Assembly: GCF_023159225.1 (NCBI RefSeq)
Contig: NC_063166.1
Location: forward strand, 78,951,785 to 79,015,784
Length of the DNA: 64,000 nucleotides
Source: Perognathus longimembris pacificus
Lineage: Eukaryota > Chordata > Mammalia > Rodentia > Heteromyidae
Direction of reading: 5' to 3'
Shown: piece by piece, positions 32,824-43,014 of the stretch
How positions within the stretch are numbered: the stretch's first letter is position 1
Layout of the letters: each line of letters begins with the position of its first letter
Program-made: the position numbers and the translations under genes
The notes under the pieces: generated by a model
Database searches by the model: none
What the model was told of the DNA's origin: nothing
Seen by the model: the letters and a program-made list of their open reading frames with translations, nothing else

Positions 32824-32828
32824 GAGGA
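32815..32828 (+). CDS. SLC9A8: SLC9A8 coding exon 1 (start codon, 14 nt)
   Basis: It encodes MAEE plus two bases of the next Glu codon. The donor GTGAGT begins at 32829, and joining to the G at 35023 gives MAEEEF, matching the conserved NHE8 N-terminus. The TGA visible at 32830 in the unspliced frame is removed by splicing. As I recall, reference mammalian NHE8 starts four codons earlier (MGEK); here the equivalent first codon is AAG, so initiation should use this Met. Confidence 0.9.
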
Positions 32829-33280
32829 GTGAGTGGGCTTTTCCCGGGCAGCGGAGGCGGCGGGGCCGGGCTCCGGCGGGTGACGGCGAGCGGCGGCCCC
32901 GGAGGCGGAGCTCCCGGTGCCAGTGGGCGGGGCCGAGGGCGGGAGGGGCCTGCGCCCACGGTCGGAGCCTCGGGCCGGAGCCGGCGGCGGTGGGCAAGGC
33001 CGGCAAACCGCCGCCCGACATCCCTTTCCGGCTGGGGGCCCGCGTGGGGGTCGCTGCGGGCCCGGCCCCTCCGGGGAGGAAGCCCCGCGGTGTCGCGCGC
33101 CCTGCCTCCCGCCCACGTCCCCTCCACCCAGCGCCTCCGTCTGTCTCGGCGGCCCGGGGAGGCGGCGGCCCGGAGCCGCCCTCGGGGCCCGCTGTCGTGC
33201 GCGGCGAGCTCCACGCGAGCCGGAAACGGAGTGGGGTGGGGCCCGCGCGGAGTCAGTGACCCTGGAGCTGAAACTTGAAT

Positions 33281-33705
33281 GGACAAAGAAGGGGCGGGAG
33301 GGCGACCTCAAGTTCCAAAGGCCGCCGAGTCAGTAACGACGTTCCCTCCCGGGACCCGAAGAGAGGCTGTGGCTGGGGTGTATTGGCAGGGGGCCCTCGG
33401 GGGTCGTGCCCAGCCCCTCCCGCTGGCAGGGCACCTATGGCGGGTTCTAGATGCCCTGTCCGGGTGGGCCGAGCACGTGTAGGCAGGGGCCCCTGGCTCT
33501 ATCCTGGTAACATTTAAGATGTCTCTTGGCCAACTGGAAGGCCGAGTCATCAGCTCACCGTATTTACCGGGCATCTCCTGCGTTCCACAAAGCCAAACCT
33601 CGGTTCTTCCATTGACAAACACTGGCCAACTTAAGGAACCTTGAGTGGATGGTGTGTTAAACCTACTTCATGGAATGAAGCATTCTCAATAAATATGAAC
33701 TATTG
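33281..33705. other. Intron 1, CpG-island shore
   Basis: GC content falls quickly after about 33490. No repeat or other feature is seen. Confidence 0.5.
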
Positions 33706-33707
33706 TC

Positions 33708-33935
33708 AGAAACCAGTGGCTCATGACTGTAATTCTAGCCACTCAGGAGGCTGAGATCTCAGGATCACGGTTCTAACCCAGCCCAGTCAGGAAAGTCTTT
33801 GAGACTCGGCTCGAACCAACTACTCTGAAAATTCTGGAAGTAGTGCTCAGTGGTAGAGCATTAGCCTTGAGCAAAAAGATCCTCAGGGACAGTGCCCAGA
33901 CCCTGAATTTAAGGCCCAGAAATAGCACCTAATTT
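33708..33935 (+). mobile_element. B1L-Geo SINE
   Basis: Diverged dimer, AACCAGTGGCTCATGACTG onward. Confidence 0.8.
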
Positions 33936-33963
33936 TTTCTTTTTTGTTTTAATACATGTGATG

Positions 33964-34160
33964 GGCTGGGAATGTGGCTTAGCAGTAGAGTGCTTGCCTT
34001 ACATGCATGAAGTCCTGGGTTCGATTATTCACCACATAAATAGAAAAGGCCAGAATTGGCACAGTGGCTCAAGTGGTAGAACGTGCTAGCCTTGAGCAAA
34101 AAGAAGCCAGGGACAGTGCTCAGGCCCCGAGTCCAAGCCCCAGGACTGACAAAACAAACG
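33964..34160 (+). mobile_element. IDL-Geo SINE
   Basis: Complete dimer followed by an (AT)n-rich stretch (34195-34250). Confidence 0.9.
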
Positions 34161-34278
34161 TGATTACAGTTGCAATTATTGTAACACATATTGTAATAAA
34201 TATATATATACATATACATTCATATACATATGGATGTGTATATATGAACTATTGTAATCCTAGGTACAGTTTTTTCGT

Positions 34279-34491
34279 ACCATTGCTAGGACTTGAATTC
34301 AGGGCCTGAACTCTGCCCTTTAGTTTTTTCGTTCAAGGCTAGTGTTCCACTTGAGCTATACAGCTTTTTGCTGGTCATTTGGAGATTAGAATCTATGGAC
34401 TTGACTGTCCAGGCTGGCTGCGAACAGTGATCCTCCGATCTCAGCCTGATGAGTAGGGTGGATTATAGGTGTCAGCCACCAGTTACTGGCT
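34279..34491 (-). mobile_element. B1L-Geo SINE
   Basis: Reverse dimer, GGACTTGAATTCAGGGCC to TGTCAGCCACCAGTTACTGG. Confidence 0.8.
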
Positions 34492-35022
34492 TAGAGTTAC
34501 AATGATTATGATGTCAATATTGCACTAGTTTACAACTCAACACTATAAGAAAAGAAAATGTCATATAAGCTGTGGGTGAGTGAAATTTAGTGGTTTGGGG
34601 GTACTACAGAGTAGGCATCTCAAGCCTTTGGGAATCTGAGGGTTTTGTACAGTAGGTAGGGCATTCTGATGGGATCAACTGAGTAGGTTCAGGTTGCAGA
34701 AATAATGCAAGGAGAAGAAGGAACTTAGGAAATGAAGGTGTTAAGTGAATGGTGTGGGACCTGCAGGTATGATGAGTTTATGCCCATCCAGCTGTATTTT
34801 CTTTCTACAGCAGCCCTGACTCCCTGATTGGTCCTCTAGGCGGTTGTATTTCAAAGCACCCAAGCCACCCCTCCCTGTATTACAGGGAGAGGTTTCCTTC
34901 ATCTCAGCCTGGCCTTCTCTTTGCTGGTGGCAAATCCCATAAAACTATGCTAGGTGTGTGTGTGTGCCAATGCTTAGAGCCTCTTTCTATTATCTAATTC
35001 TGCTTTTTGTGTCCTCCAACAG
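34492..35022. other. Intron 1 unique sequence before exon 2
   Basis: No repeat recognised. A (GT)n lies near 34953, and the acceptor region before exon 2 is pyrimidine-rich. Confidence 0.5.
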
Positions 35023-35201
35023 GTTCTCCAATGCCACTCATGAGAGTTTCAATGTCACCCTCCACACCACCCTGGGTATCACAACGAAACTGGTGCTGCC
35101 GACCCCTGCCAAGCCCATCCTTCCAGTGCAGACTGGGGAGCAGGCTCAGCAGGAGGAGCAGTCGAGTGGCATGACCATCTTCTTCAGCCTCCTTGTCCTG
35201 G
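35023..35201 (+). CDS. SLC9A8: SLC9A8 exon 2: glycosylated N-terminal tail and start of first membrane segment
   Basis: It completes Glu5 and encodes residues 6-64 plus the first base of Ala65. The sequence runs from FSNATHESFNVTLHTT through the conserved KPILPVQTGEQAQQEEQSSG to the hydrophobic MTIFFSLLVL. Sequons NAT (residue 8) and NVT (residue 15) are present. The acceptor is CCTCCAACAG and the donor GTGAGT at 35202. The intron phase (1) agrees with exon 3. Confidence 0.97.
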
Positions 35202-36035
35202 GTGAGTCCAGGCCCCAGTGTCTCTGTGGTTCACCTAAACCGCTGCTGACCTTGCCCCGTCTTCTCCCATGTGGCTTCCATTGGTTCAGAAGCTCATAGC
35301 AAGGCATTCCTGGGCTTTAGGCAGCCATAGATCCTTTGGGGCCAAAGCTCAGCCTCTGAGAAAGCTCTAATACATCTGATTTAGTGAGTCTTAGATTCTT
35401 CTCCTAGAATTGGGAGGGGGTGGAGGTGGGGGGGACAGGAGGTAAGGGAGTCAAATAGGAAGGCTTTCAACCTCCTGACCCTGGCAGAATTGGAGTAGAA
35501 TTTTGTCCATTCTGCTTATTAGTCCATGTAAATATTTCCTTTAGTTTAGGAAAAAAAATACCTTCTGCTAAGTGCAAGATCAGAAGCTTTGTCCTGCCCA
35601 GAATTCATCTCATTCCACCAGCCCTGATCATGGCCTTCATCCTACATCTATACTACTTACACCCTTATTTTCATATGCAATATTTTTGTTTAAATGGACT
35701 CACTGTATCAAAGTTGGAATTTCGTGTTGTCTGCCCTCTTCCTTGAGTGAGTGAAGACATTTAGGGCCAGAGAAGTCAAGTGGCTGGCATGGCTGGTTGG
35801 TGGGAGACAAGAGAGGCTAACACCTTTGGTGTTAGACATTAGTTAAGAGCTTTAGATAAGAGGCAGAAACTCTGCCTCAGCAGACAGAAAACAGGACACA
35901 ACTCTACCCAGTTGAAACTATATAACCACTTTGGATTATCTGACCTAGGAAAAAAGAGTTTATAGTTTGGCTGAAGTCCAAACTCTTGCTCAAAATGTTT
36001 CTTTTTTCACTGCTTTTCTTTGTTTGTTTTTGTTG
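35202..36035. other. Intron 2 unique sequence
   Basis: No element recognised apart from a G-rich patch near 35410-35445. Confidence 0.45.
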
Positions 36036-36039
36036 GTTG

Positions 36040-36257
36040 TAGAGCTTGAACTCAGGACCTGGACTGCTGTCCCTGAGCCTCTTTTTGCTCAAGGATAGAG
36101 CTCTACCACTTGAGCCACAGTGTCACTTCTGGTTTCCTGGTGGTTAATAGGAGATAAGAGTCTCATAGACTTCCTGCCTGGGCTGGCTTCTAACCATGAC
36201 CCTCAGATCTCAGCCTCCTGAGTAGCTAGGATTACAGGTGTGAGCCACCAGCACCCA
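36040..36257 (-). mobile_element. B1L-Geo SINE
   Basis: First of three adjacent reverse dimers. Confidence 0.85.
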
Positions 36258-36282
36258 GAAGGAGTTTATTTATTACTTTTAT

Positions 36283-36520
36283 GTCAGTCTTGGGGCTTGA
36301 ACTCAGTACCTGGACTCTGTCCCTGGCCTTCTTTTTGTTCAGGACTAGCACTCTACCACTTTGGCCAAAGCCCCACTTCTCCACTTTTGGCTTTTGTTTT
36401 TTGATACTGTAGTGGAGATAAGAGTCTCACAGACTTTCTTGCTGGTTCTGGCCTTCAACCAAGGTCCTTAGATCTTAGGCTCCTGAGGAAGGATTAGAGA
36501 TGTGAGCCACTGGTGCCCAG
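36283..36520 (-). mobile_element. B1L-Geo SINE
   Basis: Second reverse dimer, with a small duplication (CACTTCTCCACTTTTGGC) at the monomer junction. Confidence 0.85.
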
Positions 36521-36542
36521 TAATGTTTATTTTATTTTATTG

Positions 36543-36834
36543 TGCCAGTGTGTGTCTTGGACTTGAGACCAAGGAGCTGTCTCTAGTGGTGCTCTACCAT
36601 TTGAACCACAGCTCTTCTGGCTTTTTTGTTGGTGGTTTGTTGGAAATAAGAGTCTCGTGGACATTTCTGTCCAGGCTGGCTTCAAACCATGATCCTGAGA
36701 TCTCAACCTCCTGAGTAGCAAGGATACAGGGCGTATTGTTTAGACAGGGTTTTGCTTTGTAGTTCACACTCTCAGTCTTCCTGTCTTAGCTTCCAGAGTG
36801 TTAGGGTTAGAGGTTTGTGCCCCCATACCCAGCC
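36543..36834 (-). mobile_element. B1L-Geo SINE followed by a B1 monomer
   Basis: The third reverse dimer ends at about 36730. A reverse B1 remnant (GACAGGGTTTTGCTTTGTAG) fills 36740-36834. Confidence 0.75.
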
Positions 36835-37400
36835 TGGGTTTTTAAACTGAGAAAATATACACACCAGAAGTATACAATGTCCCATGTCTATTTAATAGGT
36901 TGTGGTGATTTTTTTTTACTGTAAATTTAGTTGGGTTGTATTTCTAGTTGGATTATTTCAGCAGTCAAGGTCAGCTTTGTGTTTTGTTTTCTGCTTTGTC
37001 AAGTACAAAGAAAAAAGGCAGTTCTTTCCTTAACTAAGAAATCTTCAGAACCTATAGTCCTCTTGAAGGATTGAGTATTTAGTCTCTTTACACTGTGGTC
37101 AGCTTCTTAGGGGAGTGTAAAGGCAGACCACAAAGCTTTTGTAGTAATCCTTGTTTGTAAGACAGGGTAGATAGAGTAAGACTCACAGAAACTTTCAGGG
37201 TGTGGAGCCTACATAGTTGGTTTCATAGTATTCTTTCTACACTGGCAGAGTCCTGCCAGTGGCAGGTATAATAGGGGTCAGGAAGGGCTAAACAGAACTT
37301 AGCAGTGCTTTGTATTTCTCTTGGGTGGTCTTGTCTTCAAAGGGAACATAAGCCTAACCCAGATTCACACTATTTTATTTTTACTATTATTTTTTGTTAT
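36835..37400. other. Intron 2 unique sequence
   Basis: No element recognised. Confidence 0.4.
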
Positions 37401-37407
37401 TAGTATT

Positions 37408-37590
37408 TTTTGGTCAGTCATGGGGCTTTGAACTCTGGGCCTGGGGCTCTTCAGCTCAAGGCTAGCCCTCTACCACTTGAGCCACAGTGCCACTTTCAGC
37501 TTTTTCTGTGTATGTGGTACTGAGGAGTGGAACCCAGGGCTTCATGCATGCCAGGCAAGCACTCTACCACTAAGCCACATTCCCAGCCCC
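37408..37590 (-). mobile_element. IDL-Geo SINE
   Basis: Reverse dimer ending CCACTAAGCCACATTCCCAG. Confidence 0.9.
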
Positions 37591-37794
37591 TCCCTCACAG
37601 GATTCGTGACAGCTTATGAGTGGTGTCTCCACTATATGTGTCTATGAGCAGACTGAACTGAAGTTTTTTCTTTTTAAGTCAACAGCTTAATTTAAAAAGA
37701 AAACAAAGTAGTGAAATGGACTCTGCAAAGAAAGGCGAATCTAGAGTTGGGTACGTGCAATCCCTTGGTCTGGGCCTGCTCCATCCTGATGCTT

Positions 37795-37850
37795 TCTTTT
37801 TTCTTTTCTTTTTGGGTATTGGGGATTGAACCCAGGATGTTTAAGTCAGT
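37795..37850 (-). mobile_element. ID-like fragment
   Basis: GGGTATTGGGGATTGAACCC is a reverse ID B-box region after a T/C-rich tail. Confidence 0.5.
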
Positions 37851-38585
37851 TCACCCTCTGATCTTGTATATTACTATCATTCACGATTAGATATGCAAAC
37901 AAGATAAATCTGATTTTTTTTTTTAAAAAGGAAAAGGCTTTCTGACTCACTAAAGACCATACAATTGGTCTGTAGTCTGTTCTAGACCTCATGAACTGCT
38001 TTTTTGTTGTTTTTTAAGTTTAGCAAGGATTTATTTTAATATAACAAGGTTAAAGAGAAAAATAGGAAAAGACAAAAGAGAAGCAATTCTTCCTCCCCAA
38101 GCAGGAAATGGGAGCTAAAGACTCCAACTCCAGGAACTCCTGACCTGGAACTCATTTGCCATCTTTGTTTTGTTAACTCAGCTCAACACATCCTTTGTGT
38201 CTCATAGTCATGTCACACGAGAAGGCAAAGGACTCTAGTCACTGTGGCCTTTGAGGAGCTTGCAGTCTGCCAACTTGCATTTAACTCTTGATGATCTTTG
38301 AACTCCACAAGAAACAACTTTGAGTCATGGCTACAGATTTCAGTTAGTTAACAATTAACATCATTTTGGCATGTGCATATTATGAGTCATTGAACTTACT
38401 GGAGTTATTAAAGTTGACATGTCTATTGCAGTTACAGACTGAAAAATTAAAGTTTATTACTTCACAGCATCTGTGCCCTCCCTCACCTCACACGGTGTTT
38501 TCACCTGTGTTTGTTCTGTTTCTTCCCTGAAGTACTTGGTAGGTACATGTGCTTTGGAGCTTAACAAATGTGTCCTGTAAACTTG
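37851..38585. other. Intron 2 unique AT-rich sequence
   Basis: No element recognised. Confidence 0.4.
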
Positions 38586-38589
38586 CCTT

Positions 38590-38720
38590 TTCATCTTTCT
38601 TTCTTTTTTTTTTTCTATTTTTTAAAATTTATTTTTATCTTTAAATAGTTGTGCAAAGGAGTACTCAACAGAGTAGTATATAAATACAATGAATCTTGAT
38701 CAATGTCATCCCTTCCAGTC
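38590..38720 (-). mobile_element. L1 3' UTR trace
   Basis: Poly(T) followed by TAGTTGTGCAAAGGAGT resembles the L1 3' end at 49070-49110. Confidence 0.5.
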
Positions 38721-38734
38721 TTCTTACTTTTTTT

Positions 38735-38862
38735 CTTTTTGTTAAATTTTTATTGTTAAACTGAGGTACAGAGAGGTTACACTTTCATATGTTAGGCATT
38801 GGATACATTTCTTGTACTGTTTGTTACGTCCTCCCTTATTCCCCCCTCCCCCCTCATCTTTT
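38735..38862 (-). mobile_element. Very short L1 3' end
   Basis: TTTTTATTGTTAAACTGAGG, TTAGGCATTGGATACATTTC and CTTGTACTGTTTGTTAC lead into a C-rich (G-rich on the element strand) tract, where the element stops. Confidence 0.75.
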
Positions 38863-39005
38863 TTTTTTTTTTTTTTGTGAGTCATGGGGCTTGAACTCAG
38901 GGCCTGGGCTCTGTCCCAAGCTCATGGGCTGACTTAGAATCACGATCCTCAGATCTCAGCCTCTTGAGTAACTAGGATGAGCAGGTATGAGCAACCAACA
39001 CCTGG
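38863..39005 (-). mobile_element. B1L-Geo SINE with internal deletion
   Basis: Poly(T), a short reverse Geo piece, then a jump into the B1-like half at GGGCTGACTTAGAATC. Confidence 0.75.
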
Positions 39006-39006
39006 C

Positions 39007-39123
39007 TTTTTTTTTTTTTTTTTTTTTTTTTTTGCTTTTTTTGAGACTGTATCTCACTTTAAAGTCAAGGTTGATCTCAACTCATGATACCTTCTTCTCA
39101 TTGCTGGGATTACAGGTGTGTGA
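39007..39123 (-). mobile_element. B1 monomer
   Basis: Poly(T) and GAGACTGTATCTCACTTTAA to GGGATTACAGGTGTGTG. Confidence 0.7.
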
Positions 39124-39197
39124 TCCCTTGATGATCTTTCTGTATTTGAGTATTTTATATCTACCTCATTTTTTGTTGTTAATTTTGTTTATTTATT

Positions 39198-39363
39198 TTT
39201 TTTTAGACATGATCCTGCTTTGTAGCTTAGGCTGGCCTTGAACTATAAATTTACCTGACTCGGGCTGGGGATATGGCTTAGTGGTAGAGTGCTTGCCTTG
39301 TAAATTTACCTGGCTCAGTCCCCCAAATGCTGGTATTGCAGGTATGTGCCACCATGCCCAGCT
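39198..39363 (-). mobile_element. B1 monomer interrupted by a 39-bp SINE head
   Basis: GACATGATCCTGCTTTGTAG to GTGCCACCATGCCCAGC, with 39262-39300 inserted. Confidence 0.8.
39262..39300 (+). mobile_element. 39-bp 5' fragment of IDL with 16-bp TSD
   Basis: Only the first 39 bases of the IDL monomer are present, from GGGCTGGGGATATGGC to GTGCTTGCCTTG. They lie between TAAATTTACCTGACTC (39246-39261) and TAAATTTACCTGGCTC (39301-39316). Confidence 0.9.
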
Positions 39364-39582
39364 CTACCTCATTTTTATTGTAGTAAAATAAACATAAAAT
39401 ATACCACTTAAGCTATTTTAAGGTATACAAAAATAGTATGCAATTCAGTCACACATACTATACTATATCTAACTAACTATAGTTACAGTGTTGTTCAACC
39501 AGCACCACTATCTAGTTCCAAGGTATCTTTATCACTTTGAAAGTAAACTGTTAAGACCAGGAAAGCATTAAAGATATAGTCA

Positions 39583-39827
39583 TGGGCTGGGAATATGGCC
39601 TAGTGGCAAGAGTGCTTTCCTCGTATACATGAAGCCCTGGGTTCGATTCCCCAGCACCACATGTATAGAAAACGGCCAGAAGTGGCGCTGTGGCTCAAGT
39701 GGTAGAGTGCTAGCCTTGAGCAAAAAGAAGCCAGGGACGACTGTGCTCAGGTCCTGAGTCCAAGGCCCACAACTGGCTAAATAAATAAATAAATAAATAA
39801 ATAAAATGGGTTTGCCAATTAAAAAAA
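39583..39827 (+). mobile_element. IDL-Geo SINE with perfect 13-bp TSD
   Basis: AAAGATATAGTCA lies at 39570-39582 and 39828-39840. The tail contains (AAAT)n. Confidence 0.95.
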
Positions 39828-39904
39828 AAAGATATAGTCACTGTGTCTTTTCTTTACCTCTGGTTTCTGTTTCTAGCGATTTGCCAATTCAGAATATTTT
39901 ACAT

Positions 39905-40105
39905 GGTGGGTTGTATCTGTAGTCCTGGCTACTCAAGTAGCTGAGTACCTTCACAGTTTGAAGCAGTCTGGGCAGGAAAATCTGAGAGACTTCCTCTCCA
40001 ATTCACCAGCAAAAAGACATGGCTCAAGTGGTAGAATGCCTGCTGAGCAAGAAAGCCAAGCAAGTGAGGTCTTGAGTTCAAACCCCAGTTCTGCAGTCAA
40101 TCAAT
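39905..40105 (+). mobile_element. B1L-Geo SINE, degenerate
   Basis: CTGGCTACTCAAGTAGCTGAG and GACATGGCTCAAGTGGTAG remain. Confidence 0.7.
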
Positions 40106-40243
40106 TGGCTCACATTTTTTGTAAATGGAATTGTATAATACATAGCCTTTTGTACCTGGCTTAGTCACCTAGAATCATGTCTTAAAGGTCTCTTCGTGTT
40201 CTAGCATGTGTTAGAACTTACTGCTCTTTGTGTGCATATGTAT

Positions 40244-40448
40244 GTGCCAGTCCTGAGGCTTGAACTAAGCTTTTGGGTGCTGTCCCTGAGCATTTTTTTG
40301 CTCAAGGCTAATGTTTCTGTCTTTTTGGTGCTTAATTAGAGGTAAGAGTCTCATAGACTTTCCTACTTGGGCTGGCTTTGAACTGTGGGCTTCAGATTTC
40401 AGCTTCCTGAGTAGATAGAATTACAGATGTGATCCAACAGTGCCTGAC
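40244..40448 (-). mobile_element. B1L-Geo SINE
   Basis: Reverse dimer with a deletion around the Geo A box. Confidence 0.8.
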
Positions 40449-40469
40449 TGCTTTGCTCAGTTTTTCTTT

Positions 40470-40645
40470 TTTGTTGGTCATGGGGCTTGAACTCAGGGCC
40501 AGGTGCTGTCCCTGAGCTCTTTTTTACTCAAGGCTAGCACTCCACTACTTGAGCCACTTTTTCTGTTTATGTAGTACTGAGGAATTGAACTTAGGGCTTC
40601 ATGCATGCTAGGCAAGCACTCTACCACTAAGCCACATTCCCAGCC
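40470..40645 (-). mobile_element. IDL-Geo SINE
   Basis: Reverse dimer with a small deletion at the monomer junction (GAGCCACTTTTTCTGTTTATG). Confidence 0.9.
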
Positions 40646-40661
40646 CTGGTAATAAACTTTT

Positions 40662-40866
40662 TTTTTTTTTTTTTGGCCAGTCCTGGGCCTTGGACTCAGG
40701 GCCTGAGCACCGTCCCTGGCTTCTTCCCGCTCAAGGCTAGTACTCTGCCACCTGAGCCGCAGCGCCCCTTCTGGCCATTTTCCATATATGTGGTGCTGGG
40801 GAATCAAACCGAGAGCTTCATGTGTAGGAGGCAAGCACTCTTGCCACTAGGCCATATTCCCAGCCC
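40662..40866 (-). mobile_element. IDL-Geo SINE at a twice-used target
   Basis: It is flanked by CTGGTAATAAACTTTT at 40646-40661 and 40867-40882, which also recurs at 41030-41045. Confidence 0.95.
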
Positions 40867-40882
40867 CTGGTAATAAACTTTT

Positions 40883-41029
40883 TTTAAAAGTTTTTATTAT
40901 AAAAGTGATGTACAGAGATGTTACAGTTTCATACGTTAGGCATTGGATACATTTCTTGTACTGTTTGTTACCTTGTCCCTCATACCCACCTCCCCCCTCC
41001 CCCTTTCCCCCCCTGAGGTGTTCAGTTCA
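40883..41029 (-). mobile_element. Very short L1 3' end at the same target
   Basis: The fragment carries the reverse L1 3' end (GTGATGTACAGAGATGTTAC, TTAGGCATTGGATACATTTC) and stops just past a C-rich tract. CTGGTAATAAACTTTT lies on both sides. Confidence 0.9.
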
Positions 41030-41079
41030 CTGGTAATAAACTTTTAAAGTTAATTTTTGTTTGTTTGTTTTTAAGTCTG

Positions 41080-41159
41080 AGACCAGGACTCAAACTTGGT
41101 ACTTGATGCTTTTGCTCATTGGCTAGCACTCTACCAACCGAGTCACACCTCCAACCCCA
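41080..41159 (-). mobile_element. tRNA-like monomeric SINE
   Basis: GACTCAAACTTGGTAC to CCAACCGAGTCACACCTCC resembles the reverse of the monomer at 893 and 50881. Confidence 0.5.
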
Positions 41160-41184
41160 ATTTTTTTTGTTGTTGTTCTTTTTT

Positions 41185-41383
41185 CTTTTTGTTGCCAGTC
41201 CTGGGGCTTGAACTCTGGGCCTGAGCACTGCCCCTAGCTTCTTTTTGCTCAAAAATAGCACTCTGCCACTTGAGCCACGGCGCCACTTCTGGCTTTTTCT
41301 GTTTATGTGGTGCTGAGGAATCGAACCCAGGGCTTCATGCATGCTAGGCAAGCACTCTACCACTAAGCCACATTCCCAGCCCC
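41185..41383 (-). mobile_element. IDL-Geo SINE
   Basis: Complete reverse dimer. Confidence 0.95.
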
Positions 41384-42097
41384 TAAATATTTATTTTTAA
41401 ACAGATTTATATTAAAAGAATACAGCAGATTGGTGATTTAAAGCACAGGACAAAAAAGGAGTCAAGTGTTTCCCCCCCACACCCACACACCTGGTGCTGT
41501 CTGGTGGGACTGAAGAAATCCAGTTGGTCAGTGTGGTCTCTGAGGGTGGCCCATTGATGGCTGTGTGGAGTGTTTACGTGTTTCCTTAAGAACAAAACGA
41601 TCTTCACTACCCCTAAAGTAATCGTGTGGTTAATAAAGTGTAATCAAGACCCCCCAGGTGCCTAAGCAGAGAAGGAAGCTTGAATAATTATAATAACGTT
41701 AGTGCCACAGCCTACCCTTACAAGTGGTTAGGTGAAAATAGACTTTTTGGCCCAGAAATACTTCTTTCCTTCAAGTGCTCTTACAGTTTCTTCTTCCATG
41801 AGTGAACCCCTGGGCCTTTCTGGGGAGTTGGACATCATTCCTACCTGGAAACTGAGGAGACCAACCCCTCCCAGGTGGGGATGTGCCTTGGTGGGGGTTC
41901 AGAACTCACACAGGGCAGGATGCAGCTGACCTCTGCTGCCTCATCCTTAAGCCTTGCTGTTTTCAAGTCTAAGCCAAGAAGAAAATCCAGCTAGAGTCAG
42001 GTCAGAGGTCTGGGAGTGAATGGGGTAACAGTGGGAATGAGGGTATTCAGTGCCAGCTGTGGCCTTCCCAGAGGCAAGGGGGCTCATCTATAAATCT
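41384..42097. other. Intron 2 unique sequence
   Basis: No element recognised. Confidence 0.4.
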
Positions 42098-42100
42098 CTG

Positions 42101-42303
42101 TGGCTAGGCTTGTGGCTCACGCCTGTAACCCTAGCTACTCAGGAGGCTGAGATCTGAGGGTCACAGCTCAAAGCCAGCCCGGGCAGGAAAGTCTGTGATA
42201 TCTCCAATTAACCACCAAAAAACCGGAATGGTAGAGCGCTAGTCTTGAGCCAGAGAGCTCAGGGACAGGCCTAGACAAGCCCCAGAACTGAAAAAAATAA
42301 AAT
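42101..42303 (+). mobile_element. B1L-Geo SINE
   Basis: Dimer lacking most of the Geo A box (ACCGGAATGGTAGAGCGC). Confidence 0.85.
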
Positions 42304-42664
42304 CTCCTTGGTGTTCTTGTCACCAAAGTATTTACTTCTTCTTGTTTGTGAAATACCCTTACTTCCTTCTGTGTTAAAAGAGCCAGTCACCTGGTGGTGG
42401 CAAAATTATGTCTACATACTCCATTGTAGTCATTTATGTGATTTCACTTCCTCCTCATTACTCAACTTTCCATCCCATAATTACTGTAAAAAGGCAGGAC
42501 CATTCCTCACAGTAAGGAAAATGAATAGTTTTACATGGTTGTACAAGGCTTTTCAGCTTCCTAAAAACTCAGCTACTGAAAAGCCAAAGTAGATCAGGCA
42601 CACAGAGACATGGAGAAAATGTAATAAACCCATTTATGCAAGCAAGTAAGCATGGCTCCAGGTT
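42304..42664. other. Intron 2 unique sequence
   Basis: No element recognised. Confidence 0.4.
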
Positions 42665-42681
42665 AAAAAGTGAGGCAGTAG

Positions 42682-42794
42682 TGGGGAGGGGGGAAGGAGG
42701 GAGGAGGTAACAAACAGTACAAGAAATGTATCCAATGCCTAGCGTATGAAACTATAACCTCTCTGTACATCAGTTTGACAATAAAATTAAAAAA
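42682..42794 (+). mobile_element. Very short L1 3' end with TSD
   Basis: It starts in a G-rich tract (GGGGAGGGGGGAAGGAGGG) and ends in AATAAAATTAAA. AAAAAGTGAGGCAGTAG at 42665-42681 recurs with one change at 42795-42811. Confidence 0.9.
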
Positions 42795-42933
42795 AAAAAG
42801 TGAGACAGTAGGGAAAAGCTGATGTTCACGGTGTTGCTGGCACCGGCCTCATCCTGGCGGCCCTGCAGTACGCCACGGCCTCGCTGGCTGCTGTTCAGTC
42901 GGCACTGAAGCTGCACCTTCTGTTTCTCCACAG

Positions 42934-43014
42934 CCATCTGCATCACCCTGGTGCACTTGCTGATCCGGTACAGGCTGCACTTCCTGCCTGAGAGCGTCGC
43001 CGTTGTTTCTCTAG
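42934..43014 (+). CDS. SLC9A8: SLC9A8 exon 3: rest of first membrane segment and start of second
   Basis: It completes Ala65 and encodes residues 66-91, AICITLVHLLIRYRLHF then LPESVAVVSL, plus the first base of Gly92. The acceptor is TTTCTCCACAG and the donor GTAAGT at 43015. The PESVAVVSLG motif is a hallmark of NHE8 and related endomembrane exchangers. Residue 69 is Thr where I recall Ile in human, a conservative difference inside the membrane segment. Confidence 0.97.

Larger units (their letters stand above)
32380..33280. promoter_or_regulatory. SLC9A8: CpG-island promoter of SLC9A8
   Basis: The stretch is strongly GC-rich and CpG-dense, unlike everything else in the window, and spans the first coding exon. 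It contains several GC boxes, CCGGAAG ETS-type motifs near 32728-32740, and an NRF1-like GCGCATGC near 32455. No TATA box is evident near the start codon, consistent with a dispersed housekeeping promoter. Transcription probably starts shortly upstream of the ATG at 32815. Open frames of about 300 codons on both strands here reflect high GC and scarce stop codons. Bidirectional activity is possible but not shown. Confidence 0.85.

Noticed and set aside
32343..33311. Open frames of about 300 codons on both strands over the CpG island
   Set aside because: High GC content removes stop codons, the frames overlap on both strands, and the real exon 1 with its splice donor lies inside them.
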